Shown piece after piece: positions 28,495 to 39,154 of a stretch of DNA of 64,000 nucleotides. The position numbers and the translations under genes are program-made. Numbering within the stretch: position 1 is the stretch's first letter; every line of letters begins with the position of its first letter. Source of the DNA: Krasilnikovozyma curviuscula (taxonomy: Eukaryota; Basidiomycota; Tremellomycetes; Cystofilobasidiales; Mrakiaceae); assembly GCA_014825775.1 (NCBI GenBank), contig MVAQ01000057.1:39030-103029 (forward strand). Direction: 5' to 3'. The notes under the pieces were generated by a model, which worked only from the letters and a program-made list of their open reading frames with translations, ran no database searches and was not told where the DNA came from.

Positions 28495-29091
28495 ATGTCT
28501 CGAAGATTAGTCCAAAAGAGCTCGTTTCAGTTGTTTCCCCGCTTCAGTTCAACTTCATTCTTCTCTCAGAGTACAGTTAAACCAGCCACACCATGGAGGA
28601 ACGCGGGTTTTCGCCCTGCAAACCCCAAGAGATTCATCAACTCTGTAGGGAAAGGTGGCCCTCTCCCTCAGCCAATTACCACTAACGCGACGCTGGGACA
28701 CGCCAACGACCCGGCGCTCTCCACAACCTCGTCCGTCCTGCCCCCAGTCGAGCCGCTTCAACAGTCCGTGCCACCTCCAATTGCGACCCCTCTCTCTGTT
28801 GAACCTTTGACACCACCAGCACCGGCGGAAGTTGTGGTGAAGCCAAAACGGTCCTTTCTCCGCCGCGTCGTGCGGTTCGCCTTCTACTCGTCCCTCATCT
28901 CCACCGCCCTGTTCGCTGTCATTCTGGGTGGTATATGGGTGTACTACTCCTATGTTGTTCCGATCAAAGTCGTCGTCAGGCGCGGGAGAGACGGCGTGCA
29001 GTATGCAACGGGAGTGTATCAAAGTGGGAAGAAGGTCTGGGGTTGGGCCTGGGGTTGGTACTGCTGGCTGAAGGGCATCAAAGACGAATGA
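28495..29091 (+). CDS. mitochondrial inner-membrane protein, hypothetical
   Basis: Single-exon gene, 198 aa. The first ~50 residues are Arg/Ser/Phe-rich with no acidic residue (MSRRLVQKSSFQLFPRFSST), a clear mitochondrial targeting pattern. A Pro/Thr-rich linker follows, then a basic patch (KPKRSFLRRVVRF) next to one transmembrane helix (FYSSLISTALFAVILGGIWVYYSYVV). The C-terminal part is Trp/Gly-rich and ends WCWLKG-like, with about 40 residues on the far side of the membrane. I do not recognise the family. The architecture suits a small inner-membrane assembly or complex subunit. Confidence 0.7.
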   Translation: MSRRLVQKSSFQLFPRFSSTSFFSQSTVKPATPWRNAGFRPANPKRFINSVGKGGPLPQPITTNATLGHANDPALSTTSSVLPPVEPLQQSVPPPIATPLSVEPLTPPAPAEVVVKPKRSFLRRVVRFAFYSSLISTALFAVILGGIWVYYSYVVPIKVVVRRGRDGVQYATGVYQSGKKVWGWAWGWYCWLKGIKDE

Positions 29092-30567
29092 GCGGTGGAG
29101 TATCCTGAGAAGAGGAGCTGAGTGTTCAAGATGGGCGCACGACGCGGAACAGATGGGTGTTGGTTTGACGGAGGTGGAACGCCACTTCTGCAAAGGCTGG
29201 TACGGCCAATAACGCTCTGGCATGTCTCAGTGAAAGGTGAGAATTCTGATGTTTCGATTGCCAATGTCTCGGGCTGACTCATGTTTTCTTTTGTCCATCA
29301 TCTTGAAGTTCTGAAGACTCGCGCATTGTTCTTTTTCGACACTCATTCATGTCACTCAAGGGGTTAGTCACTTTTATTTGCCAGTCACGTATACTGCCAA
29401 GTATACAGCTGATCTTCTGATCGATGTCCATCCGGTGCACTTCCTCAGCGCTCAAGATACTGCTGCTGCCCTCTTTCCAGCCGTGTTATTGTAACTGCTC
29501 GCACCAGCATGTTTCGCCCTCTATAACCACTTCATGACCCCATGGCCTTCTCTCAGATCAGATGCAGCTGTCGCATTAACTAGCGTTACCTACCACCTGT
29601 AGATTATCTTTCGAAGCGAAGAGACAGGTTGTGGGAGAATGCAGAAAGAAGTGTAGATAGAAGCGCCGGTGACATGTACAGGATCAGAATGAGCGGAATT
29701 GTGCGCAAAAGATGTTGCAAAGAAGATGCTTTTCATGAGGAAAGGTTCCATAGCTATTCCCCTGTGATTTGACTAGAGTCATCATCTTGCTCGTAGCGAA
29801 GCAGTTGAAAGTCACTCTTGCTGGTCCCTCTAGGCCTTGCCTGGTGCTGACCACTTTCGTTGTTTGAACAGTCAATCTTTCCCTTTCAAACTGTAACGAT
29901 CTCCCGCTGCGCTGCTATTTCCCTTTGAGTCTGCTCGCATTCAGACGTCTCCTTACTTTCGAGCTGCAACTGAAGGGCTTTCCTTGTTTCTCTCCCCTCC
30001 TCTTAAATTCTTGCTCTACTGAATCAAAACCGTTCTGTAAGCGTCAACATTTTGCGCAATAGTCTGTCAGAAGGTTAGATCAGAAGTACAATAGGGATGG
30101 CTGATGCAGAAACGTCGAAAAGCGTCACCTTGCAATTGCCCTTTCCTTCTGCCCTGATGATTTCTCCCTTTCACTTCCGCCTGAAGCCCTTTCTGATAGC
30201 TTTTCTTTTTGGAAATAAAATTATTCAGAAATAATGTTAGTGCCCTATAGCTATAGGATAAAGGCGTCGGTTCTCTGTCCCCTCTCTGGTTGGCCGGGGC
30301 GCTCACGACCAGGATTCGGACATATGCCCGGTGTGAGTAAGAGTTGCACTGGGTGCATGGATGGAATAAGAAAACACTTGTGACCGAAAACAGGTGGGTG
30401 GTGGTCGGGTTGGCTCGGTCGGCCTCTGTTGACTGCGTTCAATATGACGAAGCCCGACAGAGCAACCTTGTTCCTAATAGTGAGTACCAATCACCCTCCA
30501 CTATGTTATTCATTCTGTCTTTAAACGCAATTAACGGTAACCCCGCTACTCTATAACAATTATCATC
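29092..30567. other. 1.5 kb without a supportable gene
   Basis: Contains 3' flank of the mitochondrial gene and promoter of the dehydrogenase. A 14-bp perfect palindrome (CCTATAGCTATAGG) lies at 30244-30257. No coding structure was recognised on either strand. Confidence 0.5.
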
Positions 30568-31960
30568 ATGGCCTTCTCTGTCAAAAACATTCCCGACCTG
30601 ACTGGCAAAGTCGCGTTGGTCACAGGCGCGAGGTGGGTTGACCAACTTTCCTTTCGCGTGAGCATCTCCTTCCAACAACTTCCAAAATTACTTGCAGCTC
30701 TGGTCTTGGTTACTGTACCGCAGAGTATCTCGCTGCCAACGGTGCCAAAGTATGGCTCGCAGCTCGAAATGAAGACCGTACCAGAGCCGCCATCGCCCAG
30801 ATTGAAGCTTTCCATCCACAGGTGAAAGGAAAGAATCTCCTTCACTTCTTGCATCTTGACTTTGAGTCTTCCAAAGGTGCTAAAGACACCGGAGAGAGGT
30901 TTTTGGCGTTGGAGACGAGGTTGGACATTCTTGGTTAGTTTATTTACATGTGTACTGTAGAACATGAGAGCAAGGGTGGTGGGTTACTAACACTGTGTGA
31001 ATCATTGTTTCTGTAGTCAACAATGCCGGTATCCAACCTGTAGAAGCCAAAACAAACTCTGAAGGTATTATGGAGACTATGTCTGTCAAGTAACTACACT
31101 ACGCCTGACCTCTGCGGTGTTCGTGCCGCTAACGAGTTCTTTGTCTTCTTCCCTATCGTCACAGTCACATCTGTCATTTTATTTTGGGGCAGACTGTGAG
31201 GCCTCTTCTGGAGTATACGGCTAGGCTTCCAGGATCTGATGTCAGAATCGTTACAGTCAGTACTTACTTTTGTTGCGATCTCGACACACCAGCAACAATT
31301 CTAACCTGCGCTTTCCTACTCTTCATCATCAGGTTGCCTCAGAAGCTCAAGACTACGCGCATCCTAAATTAACCTTCAATACCTACGAAGAACTCGTCAA
31401 CCCCATTGTTCCAACAGACACCGGCTCTCGATTCGAATTGGTCTCCAAATCTAGGATGGGCCTCTATGGTGCCTCAAAGTTGGCCAATACCCTGTACACA
31501 AATGAGCTCCAACGGCAATTTCTTTCTTCTGGACTTCCCATCATTGCGATTTCTCTGCATCCAGGTCTGGGTGAGCAAGCATTTTCTTCCTTTGCCATCA
31601 ACACATCAACACGGACATGTTATGTTCGCATCTCTTCTGACACAAAATCCTATCCGGCCCTCTGGTGTCTCTCTTTCTATCTCTCTAGTCGGTACTGCTG
31701 GAGTGCTAGACCTCGCACCATGGCTAGTTCGGGTGATCTTGCGTCCATTCATCCGCACCCCGCTTGACGGAGCTACCTCTATCCTTTTCGCTGCCACCTC
31801 TCTGGAAGTGAAGAAGAAACCTACAATGTATCAGGGAAGCTACTTGTACCCCGTTGGGAAGCTTCACTCACTCGATGGCAAGCCTGGTGGGAATATAGAA
31901 CTTGCAAGATCTCTATGGAGAACAACAGAAGAGGCTGTCGGAAGGCTTTTGGGAGAGTAA
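30568..31960 (+). CDS. short-chain dehydrogenase/reductase
   Basis: NAD(P)(H)-dependent oxidoreductase of the SDR superfamily, similar to the retinol-dehydrogenase/WWOX-like fungal group. Exons 30568-30632, 30698-30933, 31017-31089, 31165-31255, 31333-31570 and 31689-31960 are length-checked and give 324 aa. The cofactor motif TGASSGLG is split by intron 1. VWLAARNEDR then follows, NNAG comes after intron 2, and the catalytic YGASK lies in exon 5 (GLYGASKLAN) with SLHPGLV downstream. A substrate-side insert (TYEELVNPIVPTDTGSRFE) precedes the catalytic Tyr. Substrate unknown. No neighbour suggests a pathway. Confidence 0.92.
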
Positions 31961-32491
31961 GTCGCGGTGAAGGATGGCTGGTTGATGGGAAAACGATCTT
32001 TTCTGGCGATAGTTGCAAGGGTTGTAGCCTCTACATGGCTTCTGAGTACAAACAATCTGATCGCTGGAATCGATCAGATTGTTTGCAATTTTTACAAAGA
32101 TGTTTAGGGTCAGATTTCAGTCTCTCATGAGCATCCAATTTACGCAAGTGCTTTAAGATTTACTGGCTTACTGGAAAGAACTTCAAATCAAAGGCAAAAA
32201 TTATGATGAAGTCAACCATCACAATGGCTGCTTGCTTTGCCCGCCACCACTTTTTCTCGCGTTGAATAGGCCCAAACCAATTGATCTGAGGCCCATAGGA
32301 GCCCCTTCCAACCACAAAAGTGCCTTACTCTGGCCGTTGAGCATTTCCTACTTTCCCCTCGTCTGGCAACTTCAAAACCTGCTGGACGCAGGACTTTGCT
32401 GAATCGTAGTCCTCAGGTACGAAGTGTTGCTTTGAGATATCTTCTACGTATGTGTGCTGATCTCTTTTGTTTTGTACTACCAGCTACCATC
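31961..32491. other. intergenic with hairpin
   Basis: Gap between the SDR and the first F-box-like gene. Apart from the inverted repeat at 32049-32085 I see nothing. A possible 5' UTR splice acceptor (TACTACCAG) ends just before the F-box start. Confidence 0.5.
32049..32085. repeat. 15-bp perfect inverted repeat, 7-nt loop
   Basis: Arms CAAACAATCTGATCG (32049-32063) and CGATCAGATTGTTTG (32071-32085) are exact reverse complements around a 7-nt loop, 90 bp after the SDR stop. The transcript would form a stable hairpin. Confidence 0.9.
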
Positions 32492-33712
32492 ATGTCCTCC
32501 TTGTCACTTGGTACCAGCAGCGACCTTCCTCTCCTTTCACCGAAATCCGATACGTCAACCTGCTGGTTCGACATAGTTCCAACCGAGATAACGCAACACA
32601 TCCTCTCATTCGCTGTTAAACCATCTTCAGCTTCGTCTGCTGAGATTCTCCTCGTCTCCAAGCTCTTCCAGCAATGGGGCCAGGCCTTCCTTTACGAGAC
32701 GATCAACATCACTTCAGCAGACTCAGCACTGGCGTTGAACTCTCTCAGTGGACTGGTCAAGGTCCCTGGGCATGAAAATGTGAAGGAGAATTTCAGGAGG
32801 GTAAAGACATTGAATTTAGGTGCCACTTGGTCTGAGTTTGATGAAGGGGAACTGCCGAACATCCGACTCGTTTCGCCGGTGGACGGTTACGACTTGTTCC
32901 CTAATCTGATACACCTCGATATCCGTCTCAAATACTCTGAGTACAATCCACTCTGGCAGCAGATCCTCGGCACCAAAGCACCTCGCCAAATCACAATGGA
33001 CGCTTGGTCGCCGTATCTGGACGACTGGGTCCCTTACCTCGACAACGAAACCCCCGACGGCACACCGCTTGCGTTGTTTTCTCTGGTGGAAGATTTGACT
33101 TTGAAGTTCGTGGAGCTGGGCACTATGATCGACACTCGGTACCCCAACTTACGCCGACTCAAAGCACAGCTCGTCCACCCTCAGTTCATGGCCACAGCAG
33201 CAGAAGAGCTCGATGATCTTAGTCTGTTCTGGGATCCGATTGCAAGTATTCTGGAAGAGGGGTGCGATAAACTGGAATCTGTAACTTGGGAGATCTTGGT
33301 CGACTGCGACATCAGTGCGTGTCCTTTCACAGCTCAAGATGTCAGTAAACACCTTCAGGCTCGAACTTTACCCAACGGCGTCAAGCCACAGTGTGTAATC
33401 AAGGACGTTTGGGACCCAACTGCTCAGAGATCTGAATCCGAATCGACAGGATCAATTTCATCAACATCTTCCATCATTAACCTCGCATCCCTACCTCCCA
33501 TCATCGACGACGACGACCACTCTCCAGGGTTATCTCACGTTGATTATCCATTGCTGACCCCTGATAATCAATACCTGCAGCAAGAACTACCGGCTGTCTT
33601 GAAACCTGAAGATGAGCAACAGGGTTTGGCAGACGCCCTCGACCTTGCGGTCTTGGGGCTGTCGATGGACTCTGCGATATCAGAGGATCCAGTCGACGAT
33701 TCGCTCTATTAG
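32492..33712 (+). CDS. F-box-like protein, family member 1
   Basis: Single-exon gene of 406 aa. Residues ~25-65 read CWFDIVPTEITQHILSFAV..LLVSKLFQQWGQAFLYETI, an F-box-like helix pattern (P.E....IL.....) followed by the usual VSK.F..W..LYE motif of fungal F-box proteins. The rest resembles degenerate leucine-rich/beta repeats (FPNLIHLDIRL, YPNLRRLKAQL), then an acidic Ser-rich tail. F-box proteins recruit substrates to SCF ubiquitin ligases; target unknown. Two paralogs lie at 41.4-42.6 and 43.9-44.8 kb on the other strand. An upstream in-frame ATG at 32396 exists, but the Met at 32492 matches the paralogs' spacing to the F-box. Confidence 0.8.
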   Translation: MSSLSLGTSSDLPLLSPKSDTSTCWFDIVPTEITQHILSFAVKPSSASSAEILLVSKLFQQWGQAFLYETINITSADSALALNSLSGLVKVPGHENVKENFRRVKTLNLGATWSEFDEGELPNIRLVSPVDGYDLFPNLIHLDIRLKYSEYNPLWQQILGTKAPRQITMDAWSPYLDDWVPYLDNETPDGTPLALFSLVEDLTLKFVELGTMIDTRYPNLRRLKAQLVHPQFMATAAEELDDLSLFWDPIASILEEGCDKLESVTWEILVDCDISACPFTAQDVSKHLQARTLPNGVKPQCVIKDVWDPTAQRSESESTGSISSTSSIINLASLPPIIDDDDHSPGLSHVDYPLLTPDNQYLQQELPAVLKPEDEQQGLADALDLAVLGLSMDSAISEDPVDDSLY

Positions 33713-33984
33713 AACTCTCTGATAGAATACCGAGAAGCTTGGTGGATTTGATGGGAGGTTTTAAAAGAAGGCTGCTCAAAGTTCTTTCTGGTGAGAGCTG
33801 ATGTAGCGGCGCTTTCCCAATGTGCTTTAAACAACCATAAAATACGCATTTTGATATGTAACCTTTTCTGACTATTTTGCTCGCTATTGGGAAAGCAGCT
33901 TGATTTTAAAATTCTTCAGAAGCGTCACAGCGCTTCGTTCGTTTCGTCACCGCAAACCAACTCTCTCCCAAATCCAACTAAACA

Positions 33985-35132
33985 ATGGCTCAAGGTGACC
34001 CAGTAGACGAATCTGCCCCAGGACCTTCTGTCCCAACAAAGCATGTAGAGCCTGCTAAGGTGCTCTACTGCTCAGGTGAGCTTCCATCATTTCTCCTCAC
34101 CAGGCAAATCTGTCTTTTATTGACCCCCTCCCTTCTTGCTGGCATGGACAGTCTGTTCATACCCACCAGAGTATTGTGAATTTGGAGCTTCGCTGTCAAA
34201 GTGTAAAGCTTGGTTAGAAGATGCCCATCCGGATCTGTTTGACAAATACTACAGCGAAGGTGAAAGAACCCGCTCGTTCCCTGCATCATTTCTCCCTGTT
34301 CGCTGGCTGATCATGTTCACATCGGTGGGTATTTTGTAGATGCATTGAAGAGCAAGATGGGTACTCTTTCGTTGGATAAGCAGGAGAAGCTGGAGGCTGA
34401 TACTGCTAAAGCTGAAGCCAAAGCTGCTAAGAAAGCTGAGAAGGCTGAGAATGCTAAAGCGGTTAGTTCAACACTCTTTCACTTCGGTATCTAGACATCA
34501 ATTCTAATTGTTTGGGTTTTGGTTCGGTGTTCTTAGGCTTCAAAGGTCAGTTTCAAAACTCTTCACTAATTTTGTCAAGCTGAGGAATACCTTTTACTAA
34601 ATACTCGTTTGCTCCTCTTCAACAAAGGTAACCATCAAACGATCGGAGAGAAACAAGCGAAAATTCATCACTTCTATTCATGGTCTCGAAACTTTTGGTG
34701 AGTCACCTCACAATCGTTCACCTTTGCACTTATCTCTAGCTTTGTTCGTTTACTGATCGCTTTGGCAATTGAAATAGGTGTGGATCTGAAGAAAGCAGCT
34801 AAGCTCTTTGCTGGAAAATTTGCAACAGGCTCGTCAGTATCTAAGAACCCACAGGGTTTGGACGAGATTGTAGTCCAAGGTGACGTGACGGAAGAGATCA
34901 TCGATATGATTGTGGATCAGATTGGAGTGTTGAAAGGCGTACCGGAAGCGGCCATTGTAAAGGTAGAAGAGAAAAAGAAGAAGGTTGAACCACCTAAGGT
35001 GTGTGCTCCCTCCAAATTGTTGATCGTGCGCTTTCCGGATCGATTGCTGATTCAGCATTTCTTCGATTCATTTCCACTCTTCCCTGTTCTTCGATGCAGA
35101 TTGCTGAACAACCCCAGCCTAACAGGGGTTAA
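33985..35132 (+). CDS. TMA22: Tma22/DENR translation re-initiation factor
   Basis: Density-regulated protein, which with MCT-1/Tma20 recycles 40S subunits and supports re-initiation. Seven exons: 33985-34075, 34152-34259, 34340-34461, 34537-34545, 34628-34697, 34778-34998, 35100-35132. They are length-checked and give 217 aa. The N-terminal cysteine cluster LYCSVCSYPPEYCEFG..SKCKAWL is the DENR zinc-binding region. A Lys/Ala/Glu-rich linker follows. The C-terminal SUI1 domain contains VTIKRSERNKRKFITSIHGLE, DLKKAAKLFAGKFATGSSV and GLDEIVVQGDV. Exon 4 is only 9 nt (Ala-Ser-Lys). The last exon adds a short tail after VEPPK. Confidence 0.95.
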
Positions 35133-35590
35133 CTGTGTTATCTAATGAGGCCTTGGGGTTGATATGGTGGGTGAAGGGCACATACGCGCGATAAAACCAG
35201 CAGCATTTAAGTGCCAGGCTCAGGCTTTCCGAACTGGCTATAAAATGTCGCATTTTACCTTCTATATGTAATCTACAACTTGACGGAACCTGCTACTGGG
35301 CGCGCAATACTGAAACCGCTATTCATGGGAACTAAGATATGCAAACCGGTGAAATCAGCAGCGACACTCAAAGCGTATGCTTTATGTCGACGCTCAAAAG
35401 GATGACCCGATTTGGAATGTGCACATCTAGCGGTAAACGTTTTGGTCAGAGAGCACTGAAATGTGTATGGATTTACTGCCCAAAAATGCCATCAGAGTAA
35501 CATAACTTATAATGCAACATTCGGAGACCTGCAATCATTACAGTTCTTCTGCTCCAAATAGCAAACCAACTCTGATTCTAATCACCGTAT
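35133..35590. other. convergent 3' flanks
   Basis: About 460 bp between tail-to-tail TMA22 and the methyltransferase gene. No gene seen. Confidence 0.5.
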
Positions 35591-36413
35591 TCAATTCCCG
35601 ACATAGATCGCTACTTCAAAACCATTCGAGTGAGGCATAGTAGAAGACAAGAAGCCATTCTGTGGGTCGCGCAAGAACGTCAAGATCTCCTTGTACCTTT
35701 TTGCTCCGGACGTCGAATTGTCGATGAAGACCACCGCGTTGCGACGGAATTTGGGGAGAAGGATCTTGAGGGTTGGGAAAGCCAGAGGGGCCCAGATGTC
35801 GAGTAGTAATGCGTCAATGGAGCCATCTTGGATATCAGCCGCTCGCAAAGTCGAAAGGAGGTCGCCCTCCAGGAGACGTAGCTGAGAAGGAAGAGATCCT
35901 TCGAAGGCTTCTCTAACATGTTGAAGAGCAAATTCTGCTTTCTTAGGCTCAAGTTCTGTGCCGATGATGAGGGCTGGGAGCTGGTCGGTGAGCGGTGGGG
36001 CTGTGGATGAAGTAGAGGCCACGTTATCGAGTACTGCAGCAAGCAGCCAGAGGAGAGATGTACCATGAGAAGTACCAGCTGTTTAAACGCAAGTGAACTT
36101 TGTCACATGAGTTCTCAGGTGTTGGACGACCAAAAACTGCAAAAGTATTAGGAAACTCACCCTCGACAACCCTTCGAGCGTTGATTGCTCTCAGAATCAG
36201 ATACATATCCCGTGCTTTGTCTTCATCCAAAGCGACAAGCTTATCTTCAAACTTGTAGTGCTCCTGGAGATCTGACGGGTACGTGGGAGAAACACCGTTT
36301 TCCTGCTGGAGTGAAATGGCATGAAGGCGATCCACGACCGCCCTCAGCAATGGCCTATGTGAGAGTAGATGAGGTGTAGTTGGTGGAAGCTCCTCATATG
36401 CTTGGGATGACAT
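35591..36413 (-). CDS. O-methyltransferase-like SAM-dependent enzyme
   Basis: Two exons, 36413-36161 and 36078-35591, length-checked to 246 aa. SAM-binding motif I is EAGTSHGTSLLWLLAA and spans the splice. It is followed by the acidic residue in IIGTELEPKKAEFA, the LEGDLLSTL segment and DALLLDIWAPLAFPTLKILLPKFR. These are the class-I Rossmann landmarks in the order found in the O-methyltransferase family 3/24 group. The N-terminal ~85 residues are helical (LLSHRPLLRAVVDRLH, EDKARDMYLILRAINA), as in catechol-type O-methyltransferases. Substrate unknown. No metal-binding triad can be assigned with certainty. Confidence 0.82.
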
Positions 36414-36760
36414 GGCTTAGTGGAGGGTGATGTACAACGTAGACCTGAGGTGGAGCCTCGGTCAATTGTCGGGCGTCTCTATATTGTCTGCATGACTTGC
36501 CCTTTCATCGTGTGGTAACATGCAGTACATTCATGCAAAAAGAGGTGAGAGAGAGGGAGGCTTAACGTATGTGTGTATATATGGGCGCGAGAAAGGATAC
36601 AATGACAAACAAGAATGGATGAGGTGTTCCAAAGAAAAACAAAAGAAATCACAAGCATAGACGGTCCAGGATACAGCGACTTAGTACCTGTTGAAGCCCA
36701 AGAACCGACGGTCAGAAAGGTGGCAGTAAAAAGGGCCCAGCGTACACACGGAAAAATCAT
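36414..36760. other. intergenic between minus-strand genes
   Basis: Promoter side of the methyltransferase and 3' UTR of the FHA gene. Includes short gt/ta-rich microsatellite-like sequence near 36570. No gene seen. Confidence 0.5.
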
Positions 36761-38963
36761 TCAGAGCTCATCCCAACCAGTGTAGAGCAATCCCGCAAAG
36801 GTGCTAACGACACCGAGAGCAGTTCCAGCAAGAAAGTTTCTGATTCTCTTAGTTGGTCGAGAAGCGATAACAACTTGGGCAGAAGGGTTCGGTTGTCGTT
36901 GTTGTGGTGCAGGCTCGATGGTTTCGTCCTCCTCACGTTTACGTTTGACGCTGGCATTCATCTTGAGGGTTAAAACTTCATCTTGAAGCTGAATTACTTT
37001 GGCTCTGAGTTCAATAACTGTTTCTTCCAATGCCTTTTTAAACCCAAAGAAGGAGTTAGAGAACCTAACTACAGATTGCGACAGTAGAGATCCTCACCGA
37101 GACGTGTCCTTCGGCAGTAGCAACCCTGAAAATGTTTTCATCAAGGTTTCTATTGACTTCAAGAGTGGAGTCCTGAAGGACAGCGGTTCGTCCCTGTAAG
37201 CGAGAAGGGGTTAGCGAGAATAAAATAGCTTCACGAACTCAATAAGCAGATAACACACCCTCTCAGCTTCAAACATTTCTGTAACTAGCTCAATACGAGC
37301 ACTAATGCTGTTGACAGAAGCCTTGACTTCATGCAAAGCCAAGGTTTCTTTTTCCGTAACAGCCTGCTCCTCACAGACCGTGCCATTCGCAACTTCGCCG
37401 ACGGCGTCCTCAGGAAGATCCTCGTCTTCGACATCAGCCTCTGCGTCAATATCGATGTAACTGAAGCTTATTGGAGATGATTGGGAGAGTGGAATTGACG
37501 AGGATGAAGATGGGAACGATGTCAAGGTCGTCTTCTCGCTAGCAGCTTCTGCTGATTCGACGTCGGCGATCGTTGGTAATACTGGGAAGGATGAGACTTT
37601 GACGAGCGAGATGGAATTTTGTTCGTCTTCGACATGCATTCCGTCTTCACTAGCGACGCTCGAAGTAACCGAGGCGATAAGGGGGCGTTTCTCAATTGCC
37701 ATAAGAGCGGCGCTGTAGGTCGACTCTTCGACGGACAAGGATCTTGACGGAGAGGAGTTGTCGAAGGTGATATCAGCATGGTCATACTGTTGAGTATGTG
37801 ACCAGTCGACCTCAACTTCGAGTTCTTCATCTGCCCCAGGGTGTTTGGCGTCTTCGTCGATTTCGGAGTAGTCGTCGTCTTCTCCCTCCTCTTCCTCATC
37901 GTGCTCTTCAACCTGGTCCTCTTCTTCACCCTCTACGTATTCTTCCAGATCGTTTTCACTAAAACTCTCTTCAGCACTGTCGTACTCGACGTGTTTTAGT
38001 TCAATGCCTTCTTCGTTGTCTTCGACAAAAGCACTCTCATCACGTGCACCAACTGGCTCTTCATCAAACTCATCATCATCTTCTTCTTCTTCCTCTTCCG
38101 GAACTTCAAATGTACCTGACGATGAGCGCGCTGGTAGAGCAATCACCGCTGGTTCAGAGCTGGGCAAGGTGTCAGCCTGCGTCAGGATAGGTGTTCGATT
38201 TTGGCCGATAAAGATCTCGACTGTCAAAGGTTGGTGAACGATATTGTGCTTGTTGACAAGCTTTCCAAAGGTAATGGTGGTTGGGGCGAGTCTGCAGAAG
38301 GCAGAAGAAGTCGTCAGACCATCGGCGGTGAGGGGGTCCGTTTCGCCTCAAAGGGAGACGAGGGAAAGGGCACATACTCGTCAGAACTTAAAACAAAGGG
38401 AAAGCCAGCTTCAAGCCTGTTGAAACTAGCAGAGTCACCGATAAAGGTGCCATGCATTGATCCTGTTTCAAACGAGGCAAATGGATCAGAAGAAAGTCCC
38501 AACTTGTGTAGGATAGATAAGCTTCATTCACCAGAATCGACCAAGATAACGGATCCATCCTTCCAGGTCAACGATGCATGGTTCTTGCTCATGACAGGGC
38601 ATGCGAAAGTCTATAAAGGAAAGAAAGTAGGACGTCAGTACAGGTCTAGAAGGTGAAGATCCCGGGAACTTGATCGCCCCACTCAAGCAGTCCTCGAACG
38701 ACAGGAGAAAGGGGAGCCATCCAATAGAAATCGCTCACCCCGTCGTCCTCCAAGCTAGCAGAAGTCCCACTAGATGCTCTTCCTAACATGATCGACTTCT
38801 TTGAGGCACCATCAAGGCTGAACTTCTTGACCAAAGCCCCAGAATTGGGCGCCCGAAGCCAGACGGTGGTATCTGAACAGAAATGTCCAGATTTCGAGTC
38901 AGTTTGGACAGTTGGATGCCATCCTACAAAAGGGACGAGCTACTTACTGCCTTTAGAACTCAT
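36761..38963 (-). CDS. tail-anchored FHA-domain protein
   Basis: Seven exons: 38963-38948, 38872-38670, 38610-38532, 38462-38378, 38291-37259, 37193-37098, 37033-36761. They are length-checked and give 594 aa. A split FHA phosphothreonine-binding domain occupies residues ~5-160: LGR (35-37), PVMSKNHASLTW and SMHGTFIGD match the GR, S..H and NGTFV landmarks. A very acidic central region with runs of Glu and Asp follows, then a short coiled coil (ALEETVIELRAKVIQLQDEVLTLKM) and a basic patch. A C-terminal hydrophobic helix (FLAGTALGVVSTFAGLLYTGW) ends three residues before the stop, indicating a tail anchor. The layout recalls SLMAP/Far9-type STRIPAK subunits, but identity is unproven. The intron 2 donor, GTTCCC, is unusual though frame requires it. 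Confidence 0.8.
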
Positions 38964-39154
38964 TATAGGCCTAAGCTGGATGTATTATCTTGAGATGGTG
39001 GTGGATGCCAGTTAGGTTCACCACGGGGGGGCACGCGTAGACATTATGGCTACTGGCAAGATTCCAATTTTCTTCCAGGTAAATATTACTTCAAACAAAC
39101 AGCAGGAGTTGGATAACTACGTTTTCTCTAGTGATAAAGAAATATCTGGGGTCT

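Noticed and set aside
30546..30965. 139-codon minus-strand ORF
   Set aside because: Antisense to SDR exons that carry clear cofactor motifs.
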